Positions 34,867 to 44,374 are shown, numbered from the stretch's first letter. The stretch: 64,000 nt of DNA from Dyadobacter sp. CY326 (GCF_021390515.1 NZ_JAJUXI010000002.1:620001-684000); one strand, 5' to 3'. Translations and numbers: made by a program. Notes: generated by a model not told the origin, from the sequence alone.

Positions 34867-36357
34867 GTGGCAATAAATACAGATAATGTAAGGTTGGTTT
34901 TCGGGTTGAAGCTCAAACAGCTTAGACTGGACAAAGGGCTGTCGCTTAGCGAGCTTTCTCAAAAGTCGGGCTTGTCCATTTCCTATATCAATGAAATTGA
35001 AAAAGGAAAAAAATATCCAAAATCCGACAAGATCATTGCGCTGGCGGCGGCTATGGATGTGGAATATGACACGCTGGTCTCGCTAAAACTCAGCAAGCGG
35101 CTCGAACCGATTTCTGACCTGCTCAGCTCCAATGTGCTTACAGAACTTCCGCTCGAACTTTTTGGCATTGACCCCGCAAATTTGCTTGAAATATTGTCCG
35201 ACGCGCCGGCAAAAATCAGCGCATTTGTCGGCACATTGATCGAGATTGCGCGCAATTATAATATGTCGATTGAGAAATTCTATTTCTCTGCATTGCGGAC
35301 TTATCAGGAAATGCACGACAATTATTTTGAAGAAATTGAAGAGGATGCCGAACGCTTTTTAATTGAGCACCGGGTTGATCCAAACAAGATTTTGAACGAA
35401 AATGACCTGGCCGAAATCCTCATAACCAAATACAATTATTCGATTGTAAACATTAACGAAAAAGCCAATCCTGAATTTTCCAGCGTCCGTTCGCTGACCA
35501 TTACAAACGTGAACGGAAACCGGTTGCTGATGAACACGCATTTGTCGTCCGTGCAACGGGCCTTTATCTTTGGCCGTGAGATTGGTTATCTTTATTTGGG
35601 ATTAAAAAACAGATTGCACACCACGGCATTGGTCGAAGCGGAATCTTTTGAGCAACTCCTGAATAACTTTAAAGCTTCCTATTTTTCAAGTGCGATCATT
35701 ATTAAAAGAAGTCTGCTTGTGCCTGCCGTCGCAGGAGTTTTTGAACAAAAACGCTGGCGTCCCGAACAGCTGATTGAGCTGATCCATCAATTCAATACAA
35801 CGCCGGAATCATTCTGCTATCGGCTGAGTAACATTTTGCCGCGATATTTTGGCATTAACCAGATCTTTTTCTCGCGTTTCAACAATTTCGTAGGTCAGAA
35901 TATTTTCGACATGACCAAGGAAATGCACATTTCAAGAAAGCATTATCCGCACACGGTTAAGGACGAGCATTATTGCAGAAGATGGGTCGCATTGACCATT
36001 TTGAACGATCTGGGTGACATTATCCGCAACAAACAGCAGCCAGGGATTTTGTGTAAAGCTCAAAAATCGACTTATCTCGACACGCGGGACGAATATCTCG
36101 TAATCAGTTTTGCGCAGCCCATGTCGCCCACGCCCAATCTCAATGTCAGCGTTTCCATGGGCATTTATCTCGATGCCCCGACACGCGAAAAATTACAGTT
36201 TTTAGATGATCCGCTTTTAGTCGCGAGGGAAGTAAATCAAACCTGCGAACGATGCTCGCTATTCGATTGCAAGGAACGCATCGCCGCTCCGACAATTTTG
36301 CAAAAAAGGCATAAAAACGAAGAATTAAGGAAAGCGCTGAAACGAATGATCAATTAG
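34867..36357 (+). CDS. XRE-family regulator with IrrE/ImmA-like domain (ScfR/RamB type)
   Basis: A transcription regulator of 496 residues. An XRE helix-turn-helix spans about residues 10-65 (KLKQLRLDKGLSLSELSQKS then GLSISYINEIEKGKKYP). A long helical region follows, then an ImmA/IrrE-like domain (about 190-300) and a C-terminal ScfR-type domain with CERCSLFDCKER near residue 458. In metalloprotease members the IrrE-like helix carries HExxH; here the aligned stretch is FIFGREIGYLYLGL, so the zinc histidines are missing and proteolysis is unlikely. Relatives with this layout regulate acyl-CoA/short-chain fatty-acid genes, so a ligand-sensing role is plausible. Start is GTG 34867. Confidence 0.85.
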   Translation: MAINTDNVRLVFGLKLKQLRLDKGLSLSELSQKSGLSISYINEIEKGKKYPKSDKIIALAAAMDVEYDTLVSLKLSKRLEPISDLLSSNVLTELPLELFGIDPANLLEILSDAPAKISAFVGTLIEIARNYNMSIEKFYFSALRTYQEMHDNYFEEIEEDAERFLIEHRVDPNKILNENDLAEILITKYNYSIVNINEKANPEFSSVRSLTITNVNGNRLLMNTHLSSVQRAFIFGREIGYLYLGLKNRLHTTALVEAESFEQLLNNFKASYFSSAIIIKRSLLVPAVAGVFEQKRWRPEQLIELIHQFNTTPESFCYRLSNILPRYFGINQIFFSRFNNFVGQNIFDMTKEMHISRKHYPHTVKDEHYCRRWVALTILNDLGDIIRNKQQPGILCKAQKSTYLDTRDEYLVISFAQPMSPTPNLNVSVSMGIYLDAPTREKLQFLDDPLLVAREVNQTCERCSLFDCKERIAAPTILQKRHKNEELRKALKRMIN

Positions 36358-36504
36358 TTTTTTTCGGCATAGGGGATTTGGCAATGCTGTCTGTCTTATG
36401 GGAGGAAGTGATTTGTGCCAGGATTAAAAAAAGGTTAGAATTTAGATAAGCATCTGGTCGCATTTCCTTCCGAACTATCTTTATTAAAACTTTTTGAGAC
36501 TGCT

Positions 36505-37440
36505 ATGCCCGGCACTTATGATTTTGAAGATTTCCTGTTAAAAGTTTCCACTCCTCTTTATTTGCTGCTTATCTGCGTCGAGATTTTCCTGACTTACAAA
36601 CCGTCACACGATGAAAACGGCGCGCGTCCAGCCTACAATTTTAGAGATAGCCTCACGAACGCCCTGCTCATGTTACTGAATGGCGGCATTGATCTGCTGA
36701 GCCGGACGGCTTATGTTGGCGTGCTAATTTGGTTTTATAATCTCGGAGTTAAAAGTCCCATTGCTAATCCTTTCATTTACTGGTTTAGCCTCTTTCTTTT
36801 AGAAGATCTGGCGTTTTATACACTGCATTATGTTGATCACCATTGCCGGTTATTTTGGGCCGTGCACGTGACGCATCATTCGTCGGAGCATTTTAATTTG
36901 ACAACAGGTTTCCGGTCTTCTGTTTTTCAACCGTTATACAGATTTATATATTTTATCCCGTTGGCGATTGCGGGCTTTAATCCTGCCGATATCATCATTA
37001 TGTATTCGCTTACGCAGATTTACGGGATCATTGTGCATACGGAATATGTCGGAAAATTGGGCTGGCTCGAATATGTTTTTGTCACGCCTTCGCATCACCG
37101 TGTTCATCATGCCAGCAACGTAGAATATCTGGATAAAAACATGGGAATGTGCCTTATTATTTGGGACCGCATTTTCGGAACATTTCAAGAAGAGCTGCCA
37201 TTAGTTCCGCCGCGTTACGGCTTGACAAAACCCATTGAAGACAACAGCCTTACCCACACCGTTTTGCATGAATGGAAGGAAATAGGCAAAGATTTTCAGC
37301 AGCAGACCGGCTTTTCAACCAAGGTTAAATATTTGATAAAAGCACCAGGCTGGTCGCATGACGGTTCAAGGCAAACCACAAAAGATCTGCAAAACATTGC
37401 CCTCCAAGAAACAGCTTTACCAAAGTCCAAGTCTGTTTAA
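36505..37440 (+). CDS. sterol desaturase / fatty acid hydroxylase family protein
   Basis: A membrane di-iron oxygenase of 311 residues. Four hydrophobic segments surround the three histidine clusters of the family: HYVDHHCRLFW (about residue 110), HVTHHSSEHFN (about 124), and SHHRVHHASN (about 198), followed by the conserved DKNMGMCLIIWDRIFGTF. This motif set is that of the sterol desaturase / ERG3 / carotenoid and fatty-acid hydroxylase superfamily. Bacteroidota carry many such proteins for lipid modification, and the exact substrate is unknown. It is a single gene after the regulator, with 147 bases between them. Confidence 0.88.
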   Translation: MPGTYDFEDFLLKVSTPLYLLLICVEIFLTYKPSHDENGARPAYNFRDSLTNALLMLLNGGIDLLSRTAYVGVLIWFYNLGVKSPIANPFIYWFSLFLLEDLAFYTLHYVDHHCRLFWAVHVTHHSSEHFNLTTGFRSSVFQPLYRFIYFIPLAIAGFNPADIIIMYSLTQIYGIIVHTEYVGKLGWLEYVFVTPSHHRVHHASNVEYLDKNMGMCLIIWDRIFGTFQEELPLVPPRYGLTKPIEDNSLTHTVLHEWKEIGKDFQQQTGFSTKVKYLIKAPGWSHDGSRQTTKDLQNIALQETALPKSKSV

Positions 37441-37504
37441 TAAGCTTACAACCAATGTGATGAAAAAAGCGTCTGATGAATGGAAACTATAACTTTCATA
37501 GGAC

Positions 37505-37942
37505 ATGAAGACTCGCTATTCGTTATTGATCACTATCCTGTTTATCAGCATGTTTTCGTGCTAAGACAAAGGTGACAGCGTTCATCTGGATGTCTTTTTA
37601 GAAAACGATGGTCTGGTCGGCAAATGGAAAATGGTTGAGTTTTTATATGATCCCGGCGACGGCAGCGGCAAGTTCCAAAAGGCATCAGAAGGGGAATCTA
37701 CCATTGTGGAGTTTAAGGCCAATGGTGATTTTAGAGAAATTAAAGGGCTTCTCTATTCTTCGATTAATCCATACACCAAATACAAGATCCTGACTGATAA
37801 GACCATTGAACTTAGCGGCGCACACAATAGCAGCGCTTATCCAACGATTAAATGGTCGTATCAAGACCTGACCCGCACGTCGGTAATGCTGGGATTCGGT
37901 TGCGATGAACTTTGTTTGGGAAAGTTTATAGCAGTGGAATAG
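37505..37942 (+). pseudogene. lipocalin-like lipoprotein gene interrupted by a stop just after its lipobox
   Basis: Starting at ATG 37505 the frame reads a textbook lipoprotein signal of 19 residues (MKTRYSLLITILFISMFSC), and the next codon is TAA (37562-37564). The same frame then continues without interruption to 37942, giving KGDSVHLDVFLENDGLVGKW and on to a conserved-looking domain. The downstream part, with LVGKWKMVEF near its start, patterns like the small lipocalin-like proteins of Bacteroidota ('l.G.W.l'). A single nonsense change (for example from GAA, CAA or AAA) explains the break. Any protein from internal ATG 37631 would be 103 residues without a signal. It could also be a sequencing error or recoded stop. 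Confidence 0.75.
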
Positions 37943-37946
37943 CGGC

Positions 37947-38870
37947 CTATTTCAGCCAATCTTTGAAGATTTCTGCACTGTAAACCAGATCCTGCTTGTG
38001 CGCCTGAACAGCGTCCATTGTCTTCGGCGACGTCTTTTCGAGACATTGTTCCAAAACCAGATGCGGCATCACATTCATGGATTTCAATGTGCTGACCAGG
38101 CGGCGGTAATCAATGTCGCCATCGCTAAACGTCTCCTGCCAGATTCCGCCTTTCGACTGCCGTAAATGCAGTTCCACAATGCGTTTTCCATATAATTTGA
38201 CAATATCAAAAAGCGCCACTTGCGAGTTGCCCGAGCCGCGGTAAACCCAATGCACATCCAGGCAAAGCGAGACATTTTTCGGGTCGGTGGCCAGCAGCAT
38301 GTGGTGAAATTCCCGTGCGGCTGCGCGCAATTCCACATCGTGGGTGTGGTAGGCCAATGTCATGCCGCGTCGTTTGAGCTCGGCGCCTAGCTTGTCAAGA
38401 TTTTTGGCTTGCTCCGCGAGTTCGGCGTCACTTTTATTTTCTGTCCCGCCCCATTTCAGGGGATTCGGATTTGTTACAATGATCTTTGTATCAGCTGGTT
38501 TCAACGCATCAGCAATGGCAATAACAGAGTCAATGGACTTCGCTGACTCGTCCGCATTGTGCAAGGAACTGTTGACATAAACGGACGGCATGGCAAGCTG
38601 ATATTTCTTCACAAACGGCAACAGCTTCGCGACCTCGTCCGCTTGTGTAAAGGCGGGCTCGTATGCTTTCAAGCCAGTGGAGGCAAATGCGGCCATGCAT
38701 TCATCCAGGTTGGCACCCCACTCACGCTTTTCCCGATCGTAAAATGTGATCCATGAATATTGATTGCAAGAAATAGGAAATGGCGATGCCGCAGTTTCAG
38801 TTTCCGGCAAAAAAACCGCCCCGGCAGAAACCGCCAAAGCATTCATAAATGTTCTGCGATCGATAGACAT
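37947..38870 (-). CDS. Tat-exported sugar phosphate isomerase/epimerase-like TIM-barrel protein
   Basis: A 307-residue protein of the xylose-isomerase-like TIM-barrel family. It starts with a twin-arginine-type leader (MSIDRRTFMNALAVSAGAVF). The barrel has the expected metal-ligand residues: Glu in YEPAF, His in LAYHTHDVELR, Asp in LCLDVHWVYRG, and His/Glu in IVELHLRQS and HLVLEQCL. Many such exported proteins in Bacteroidota are annotated as 'sugar phosphate isomerase' but act on periplasmic substrates. The activity is not predictable in detail. It is convergent with the broken lipoprotein gene, 4 bases from its stop. Confidence 0.85.
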   Translation of the reverse strand: MSIDRRTFMNALAVSAGAVFLPETETAASPFPISCNQYSWITFYDREKREWGANLDECMAAFASTGLKAYEPAFTQADEVAKLLPFVKKYQLAMPSVYVNSSLHNADESAKSIDSVIAIADALKPADTKIIVTNPNPLKWGGTENKSDAELAEQAKNLDKLGAELKRRGMTLAYHTHDVELRAAAREFHHMLLATDPKNVSLCLDVHWVYRGSGNSQVALFDIVKLYGKRIVELHLRQSKGGIWQETFSDGDIDYRRLVSTLKSMNVMPHLVLEQCLEKTSPKTMDAVQAHKQDLVYSAEIFKDWLK

Positions 38871-38941
38871 GCGATTGACAATTTAGCGCGTTGCGACTAT
38901 TTTAATCAAAGTTAAAAAGGACAAAATCTTACCGTCTTCGT

Positions 38942-38949
38942 TAACTTTG
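38942..38949 (+). promoter_or_regulatory. possible -7 box of the COG2509 flavoprotein gene
   Basis: TAACTTTG fits TAnnTTTG and lies 30 bases before ATG 38979; no TTTG at the 19-base distance was found. Confidence 0.4.
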
Positions 38950-38978
38950 CAACATTAAAGGATAAATCCCTTTCACTA

Positions 38979-40562
38979 ATGCATCAAACGCTTCAACTTA
39001 CCCTGGCGCCCGAAATCGCGCTGGATGACGACAATTTTCGTCAGCATATTATCAAAAAATTACGGCTGCGCGCGACGGACATGCCCGTAATACGCAAAGC
39101 ACGACAATCCATTGACGCCCGTGGCAGACAAGTAAAAGTCAATGTGCAAGCCGAAGTTTACGTCAATGAGATTCCGCCATCGCTAATCAATTTCCAATTA
39201 AATTATCCTGACGTTAGCGAGGCTCCGCAAGCATTAATTGTCGGCTGCGGCCCCGCTGGAATGTTCGCTGCATTGCGGCTTATCGAGCTGGGCATTAAAC
39301 CTGTCATTTTTGAAAGAGGCAAGGACGTGCGTGCCAGACGCCGCGATCTGGCGGCGATTAATAAAGAACACATTGTCAACCCGGAGTCTAATTACTGCTT
39401 TGGCGAAGGCGGCGCAGGCACATATTCCGATGGAAAACTTTACACGCGCTCCAACAAACGCGGCGACATCAGGCGCGTGCTTGAAATATTCGTCGGGCAC
39501 GGTGCAAGTGAACAAATTCTTATCGATACGCATCCGCACATTGGCACGAATAAACTCCCTGTTGTGGTTTCCGAAATGCGCCAAAGCATTCTGAAAGCGG
39601 GCGGCGAAATCCATTTTGACACAAAAGTCACGGACCTGATCATTGACCAAAATCAACTGAAAGGCGTAGTTACGGACAATGAAAAAGAACACATCGGCAT
39701 TGGCATAATTCTGGCAACCGGACATTCCGCGCGGGACATTTACGAGCTGTTACATGCGAGGAATGTCCTCATTGAAAGCAAATCCTTTGCTATGGGCGTG
39801 CGGATCGAACATCCGCAAAACACCATTGATAAAATTCAATATCACTGCGAAACCGACCGCGGACCTTATCTGCCTGCCGCCTCTTACAGTTTGGTTACGC
39901 AAACGCGTTACAAAGGCATCCAGCGCGGTGTGTTTTCTTTTTGTATGTGTCCCGGCGGCTTCATTGTGCCCGCTGCGACGGCTGCCGGCGAAGTTGTGGT
40001 CAACGGCATGTCACCATCCCGCCGCGATTCACCATTTGCAAACTCCGGCATTGTGGTTGCCATTGAAGAAACTGATCTTTTGCCATATAAAGAATTTGGC
40101 CCGATGGCAGGGTTACATTATCAGAAAGAAATTGAACAAGCGGCATGCAAGTTCGCAGGCGCAACACAAACCGCACCAGCACAGCTCGCAACCGATTTTA
40201 TCAAAGGAAAAGTTTCATCGCAATTAAGAGAAACTTCCTATCAGCCAGGATTACAATCTGTTGACTTACAGGAGTTTTTGCCAGCTGAAATTGCCTTTCC
40301 ATTAAGAGAAGCGCTTACGGATTTTGGGCAAAAAATGAAAGGCTATATTTTAGGTGACGCACAGTTAATCGGTGTAGAAAGCCGAACCTCATCGCCTGTA
40401 AGAATTCCGAGAGAGTCCGAATCTTGCGAACATCCAATATTAAAAGGCCTGTTTCCTTGCGGCGAGGGCGCCGGTTACGCAGGAGGCATTATGTCTGCCG
40501 CAATGGATGGCGAACGCTGTGCAGCCCAGCTCGCCAAACTATACGCCTCCACAAAAATTTAA
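38979..40562 (+). CDS. FAD-dependent oxidoreductase of the COG2509 type
   Basis: A flavoprotein of 527 residues. The first ~85 residues form a ferredoxin-fold-like cap (KSIDARGRQVKVNVQAEVYV-like segment). The FAD site follows: ALIVGCGPAGMFAALRLIE (GxGxxG) and ERGKDVRARRRDLAAIN. Next come FGEGGAGTYSDGKLYTRSNK, typical of the COG2509 family, and a second nucleotide motif IGIILATGHSARDIY. The C-terminal GEGAGYAGGIMSAAMDGERCA closes the flavin site. Members are annotated as NAD(P)/FAD-dependent oxidoreductases of unknown substrate. It is a single gene and the last one before the short ORF at 40602. Confidence 0.9.
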   Translation: MHQTLQLTLAPEIALDDDNFRQHIIKKLRLRATDMPVIRKARQSIDARGRQVKVNVQAEVYVNEIPPSLINFQLNYPDVSEAPQALIVGCGPAGMFAALRLIELGIKPVIFERGKDVRARRRDLAAINKEHIVNPESNYCFGEGGAGTYSDGKLYTRSNKRGDIRRVLEIFVGHGASEQILIDTHPHIGTNKLPVVVSEMRQSILKAGGEIHFDTKVTDLIIDQNQLKGVVTDNEKEHIGIGIILATGHSARDIYELLHARNVLIESKSFAMGVRIEHPQNTIDKIQYHCETDRGPYLPAASYSLVTQTRYKGIQRGVFSFCMCPGGFIVPAATAAGEVVVNGMSPSRRDSPFANSGIVVAIEETDLLPYKEFGPMAGLHYQKEIEQAACKFAGATQTAPAQLATDFIKGKVSSQLRETSYQPGLQSVDLQEFLPAEIAFPLREALTDFGQKMKGYILGDAQLIGVESRTSSPVRIPRESESCEHPILKGLFPCGEGAGYAGGIMSAAMDGERCAAQLAKLYASTKI

Positions 40563-40588
40563 TTGCTTCCATCCAATGTTGTTATGTT

Positions 40589-40596
40589 TATATTTG
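40589..40596 (+). promoter_or_regulatory. possible -7 box for the 42-residue ORF and Nudix gene
   Basis: TATATTTG fits TAnnTTTG; the expected transcript start coincides with the ATG at 40602, so the small ORF would be leaderless. A -33 TTTG at 19 bases is absent. Confidence 0.35.
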
Positions 40597-40601
40597 CATA
40601 A

Positions 40602-40730
40602 ATGACAATTGGGAGCAAGTTTGAAATTGGGCCAGAAGGCGATAGCTTACATTGGGAGGAAATTGACGAAGATCTGAGCCTCGAAAGTCTTTTTGATTTC
40701 AAAAGGGAGCTTCGTTACGCCAAAATCTGA
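40602..40730 (+). CDS. 42-residue protein resembling the C-terminal half of DUF2442
   Basis: A short ORF beginning MTIGSKFEIGPEGDSLHWEE and ending in the basic stretch RELRYAKI. The block DSLHWEEIDEDLSLESLF fits the C-terminal part of DUF2442 proteins ('i.W..ldeDisve.Ll'), but the N-terminal beta-hairpin half is missing. An in-frame TAA directly precedes the ATG, so it is not a frame continuation of something longer. It lies in the gap between the flavoprotein and the Nudix gene (27 bases before the latter). DUF2442 proteins are often partners of DUF4160 proteins; none is seen here. It may be a genuine microprotein or a remnant. Confidence 0.5.
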   Translation: MTIGSKFEIGPEGDSLHWEEIDEDLSLESLFDFKRELRYAKI

Positions 40731-40757
40731 CAATAACCTTAACAACAAATTGCCTCT

Positions 40758-41411
40758 ATGGCCACATTGGGATCTTTTTCCTTATTTAGTGATGCACTTA
40801 CACGAAAACTGAAATATCCGCTGCCCGGTGAATCAGCTCACCGGATTATGCAGGCGTCTACGAAATTGCGCCTGACATTCAGACCCAATGCACGCACCAG
40901 AAAAAGCGCGGTCCTCATCCTCTTCTATCCCCAGAAAGGCGAAATTTATTTCCCATTGATACTCCGTCCCGCGTACGACGGCGTACATTCCGGACAGGTT
41001 GCATTTCCGGGCGGCCGCTACGAGCCCACGGACGAAAACCTGATCCGCACAGCCCTGCGTGAAGCACAGGAAGAAATTGGCCTCCGCCTGAACGACGTCA
41101 AAATCCTGGGGATACTAACCGAGCTTTTTATTCCGGCAAGCAATTTTTACGTGTTACCCGTGATCGCCACCATGCCTTACCGCCCCGACTTTTATCCCGA
41201 TCCGCGTGAAGTGGAAGATATTTTTGAGATAAAACTCGAAGAAATTTCTGACATAAACATCATTGGATCGGGCGACATTCAAGTCCGTGGTGAACAGGTT
41301 CATGCGCCGCACTACATGGTGCAGGGATACAAAATATGGGGCGCAACGGCCATGATGATCAGCGAACTTTTGACCGTGCTAAATGCGCCCGAAGGTGAGC
41401 CTGAAAGCTAG
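40758..41411 (+). CDS. Nudix CoA pyrophosphatase
   Basis: A Nudix hydrolase of 217 residues. The Nudix box is complete: FPGGRYEPTDENLIRTAL followed by REAQEEIGL. Upstream are the residues typical of the CoA diphosphatase subgroup (LILRPAYDGVHSGQVAFPGG, 'LxxRxxxxxxHxGqvafPGG'), which splits CoA or acyl-CoA into 4'-phosphopantetheine and 3',5'-ADP. The C-terminal YKIWGATAMMISELL is the typical end. Metal-binding glutamates appear intact. It could share a promoter with the 42-residue ORF. Confidence 0.9.
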   Translation: MATLGSFSLFSDALTRKLKYPLPGESAHRIMQASTKLRLTFRPNARTRKSAVLILFYPQKGEIYFPLILRPAYDGVHSGQVAFPGGRYEPTDENLIRTALREAQEEIGLRLNDVKILGILTELFIPASNFYVLPVIATMPYRPDFYPDPREVEDIFEIKLEEISDINIIGSGDIQVRGEQVHAPHYMVQGYKIWGATAMMISELLTVLNAPEGEPES

Positions 41412-41576
41412 AAATTATCTCTTTTCTTGCTATATTAGCAGGTAATTCAAACAGATCTTCCGGTATAATCCGTCCTGTTCCGCTCTTTGGGAATGGTTCA
41501 GTGCTGCATCGTAAACCGGCTGCAATATTACCTTAAAAATTTACTGAGTACTTAAAACCTGGTTCCTCCTTCATTT

Positions 41577-44333
41577 ATGGACGAAAACGGAGCTACGCCT
41601 GACGTAGAAGATAGCGGATTGCACGATAAACTGCCCATTTCGGGTCTATATGAAAGTTGGTTTCTTGATTATGCCTCATATGTAATTCTGGAACGTGCGG
41701 TTCCAGCAGTTGAAGATGGCCTTAAACCCGTTCAAAGGCGCATTATGCATGCCTTGAACGAAATGGACGACGGTCGTTTCAACAAAGTTGCCAATGTTGT
41801 TGGCTCTTCCATGCAATATCACCCGCACGGTGATGCCTCCATTTACGATGCCATTGTAAACATTGGCCAGAAAGAACTGCTTTTTGACACGCAGGGAAAC
41901 TGGGGCGATATCCGCACCGGCGACGGCGCTGCGGCTGCACGCTACATTGAAGTGCGATTGTCGCGCTTTGCCAAAGAAATTGTTTTTAACGACGACACCA
42001 CAGAATGGCAGCTATCTTATGACGGCCGCAAGCGCGAGCCGGTGACATTGCCGGTGAAATTTCCCTTGCTGCTTTCATTAGGCGTTGAGGGAATCGCTGT
42101 GGGTTTGTCGACCAAAATCCTTCCGCATAATTTCTGCGAATTAATAGATGCCTCCATCAGCATTCTGCAAGGCAAAGAGGTTACCATTTTTCCTGATTTT
42201 CTCACGGGAGGTCAGATTGATATTTCCAATTATAATGATGGCCACCGCGGTGGAAAAGTGCGGGTTAGGGCGCGGATTGAGGAAGAGGATAAAAAAATGC
42301 TCGTCATCCGCGACATTCCGTTCGGGACAACGACGACTTCCCTCATTGAATCGATCATAAAAGCCAATGATGGCGGGAAGATCAAGATCAAAAAAGTGGT
42401 GGATAACACTGCTGCGGAGGTCGAAATTCAGGTGCACCTGGCACCGGGTGTTTCCCCGGACATCACCATGGATGCGCTTTATGCATTCACTGAATGTGAG
42501 GTTTCAATTTCACCGAACGCTTGCATCATCATTGAGGACAAGCCGCACTTTGTTGGTGTCACAGAGATTTTAAAATACAACACGCACCAGACCGTCCACT
42601 TGCTGCAACGCGAGCTTGAAATCAAGCGGCTGGCATTGCTGGAAAAGATCCTTTATGGTTCGCTCGAAAAGATCTTCATTGAAAACCGCATTTATCGAGA
42701 CATTGAAGAGTGTGAGACGTTTGAAGATGTTATTCGCACGATTGATAAAGGCCTAGAACCATTCAAACCGCAGTTTTACAGGGAAATAACAGACGACGAC
42801 ATTGTTGAACTGACAGAAATCAGGATCAAAAGAATTTCTAAATATGATGGTTACAAAGCGGATGAGCTGATGCGGAAATGGCAGGAAGACCTTGCCGAAA
42901 CGGAGGATAACCTTGTGCACATCACGCGTTTTGCCATTGATTATTTCAAAGATCTGCTCAAAAAATATGGCAAGGGACGCAGCCGCAGAACTGAAATTCG
43001 CGCATTCAATCAGATTGCGGCGAACATTGTTGCTGCCAACAACCAAAAGCTTTACGTTAACCGTGCCGAAGGATTCATTGGTTATGGCCTCAAAAAAGAT
43101 GAGTTTGTAACCGACTGCTCCGACATTGACGACATCATTGTTTTCAAATCGGACGGAAAATGTCTTGTAACCAAAATCCAGGAAAAGGTTTTTGTTGGGA
43201 AAGACATTATCCACTGTGCGGTTTTTGTCAAAAATGATGAACGCAAAGTTTACAACCTGGTTTATCTGGATGGCAAAACCGGCGTTTCTTACATTAAACG
43301 TTGCCAGATCACAGCCGTGACGCGCGATCGGGAATATGACCTTTCGCAAGGCACGCCGAAATCTAAAATCACCTATTTCACCGCTAATGAAAATGGTGAG
43401 GCTGAGATCATTACTGTTAATCTCACGGCGCAAAGCAAAGCGAAGGTGAAGCAATTTGACTTCAACTTTGCAGACTTGCTGATCAAAAACCGCAGTGCGA
43501 TGGGCAACATTCTGACCAAATATCCGGTCAGGAAAATTACATTGAAACAAGCCGGACGCTCGACATTAGGAGGCGTCGATATGTGGTTTGATCCGATCAT
43601 TGGCAGGCTTAACCGGGATGAAAGAGGCGAATATCTCGGCAATTTCGGTCCTTCTGACACCATTTTGGTTATTTACAAAGAAGGCTCTTACGAGCTCACG
43701 AATTTTGATTTGACCAATCATTATGTTTCCAATGAAGTGATGCTGGTTAAGAAGTTTGATCCAAAACTTCCTGTAACCGCACTTTATTATGATGGCGCGC
43801 AGAAGCATCATTTCATCAAGCGCTTCAATATTGAAACTTCGTCGATGGACAAGAAATTCCTGTTCATTAGTGATGCCAAAAACAGCAAGCTGCTGCTTGC
43901 CAGCACAGATAAGCGTCCGAGACTGGAAGTAATTTTGCCAAAAACCGCAACCAAAGAACAATCTAAAGAAGAATATTTGATAGAAGGAATGGTCGAAATT
44001 CGCGGTTGGCGGGCGATGGGAAACAAGCTTCCGAATGACAAGTTCAAAGACGTTCGATGGCTGGAACCCGTTCCAGACCCGGAAGAAGAGTTGGCCGTCG
44101 CGACAGATGAAGCAGAAGTGACTGAGAATGAGCCGGAAGATGAAGAAACCGGAACAGAAACAGAATCTTTGGACGAAATTGTAGAAACAGTTCTTGAAGA
44201 ATCTGCGCCTGATGAAACACCCGAACGCGATGAACCGGAAAGTGCTGAGGATGAGCCAGAAATTCAGGAAAAACCGAAAAAAGGCGGTAAAAAAGGAAAA
44301 GATGGCAAAAGCCAGCTCGGACTTTTTGAATGA
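41577..44333 (+). CDS. type IIA DNA topoisomerase A subunit (topoisomerase IV ParC / GyrA-like)
   Basis: A DNA-cleaving subunit of 918 residues. The winged-helix domain with QRRIMHALNEMDDGRF and YHPHGDASIYDAIV is at the N-terminus, and the catalytic tyrosine is in AAARYIEVRLSRFAKEIV, as in GyrA (RYTE). Coiled-coil segments and a beta-propeller-like C-terminal half follow. The last ~100 residues are very acidic (TDEAEVTENEPEDEETGTE) and end with a lysine-rich patch (KKGGKKGKDGK). In Bacteroidota this type is often annotated as topoisomerase IV subunit A; ParC versus GyrA is not certain without the partner gene, which is not in the window. Confidence 0.9.
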   Translation: MDENGATPDVEDSGLHDKLPISGLYESWFLDYASYVILERAVPAVEDGLKPVQRRIMHALNEMDDGRFNKVANVVGSSMQYHPHGDASIYDAIVNIGQKELLFDTQGNWGDIRTGDGAAAARYIEVRLSRFAKEIVFNDDTTEWQLSYDGRKREPVTLPVKFPLLLSLGVEGIAVGLSTKILPHNFCELIDASISILQGKEVTIFPDFLTGGQIDISNYNDGHRGGKVRVRARIEEEDKKMLVIRDIPFGTTTTSLIESIIKANDGGKIKIKKVVDNTAAEVEIQVHLAPGVSPDITMDALYAFTECEVSISPNACIIIEDKPHFVGVTEILKYNTHQTVHLLQRELEIKRLALLEKILYGSLEKIFIENRIYRDIEECETFEDVIRTIDKGLEPFKPQFYREITDDDIVELTEIRIKRISKYDGYKADELMRKWQEDLAETEDNLVHITRFAIDYFKDLLKKYGKGRSRRTEIRAFNQIAANIVAANNQKLYVNRAEGFIGYGLKKDEFVTDCSDIDDIIVFKSDGKCLVTKIQEKVFVGKDIIHCAVFVKNDERKVYNLVYLDGKTGVSYIKRCQITAVTRDREYDLSQGTPKSKITYFTANENGEAEIITVNLTAQSKAKVKQFDFNFADLLIKNRSAMGNILTKYPVRKITLKQAGRSTLGGVDMWFDPIIGRLNRDERGEYLGNFGPSDTILVIYKEGSYELTNFDLTNHYVSNEVMLVKKFDPKLPVTALYYDGAQKHHFIKRFNIETSSMDKKFLFISDAKNSKLLLASTDKRPRLEVILPKTATKEQSKEEYLIEGMVEIRGWRAMGNKLPNDKFKDVRWLEPVPDPEEELAVATDEAEVTENEPEDEETGTETESLDEIVETVLEESAPDETPERDEPESAEDEPEIQEKPKKGGKKGKDGKSQLGLFE

Positions 44334-44374
44334 GCTGTTTTGAGAATAAAACCAATAAATAAGCAACAAATGAG

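Noticed and set aside
42753-43550. Long minus-strand ORFs inside the topoisomerase gene
   Set aside because: Shadows of a secure coding region in a high-GC-third-position frame; no domain features.
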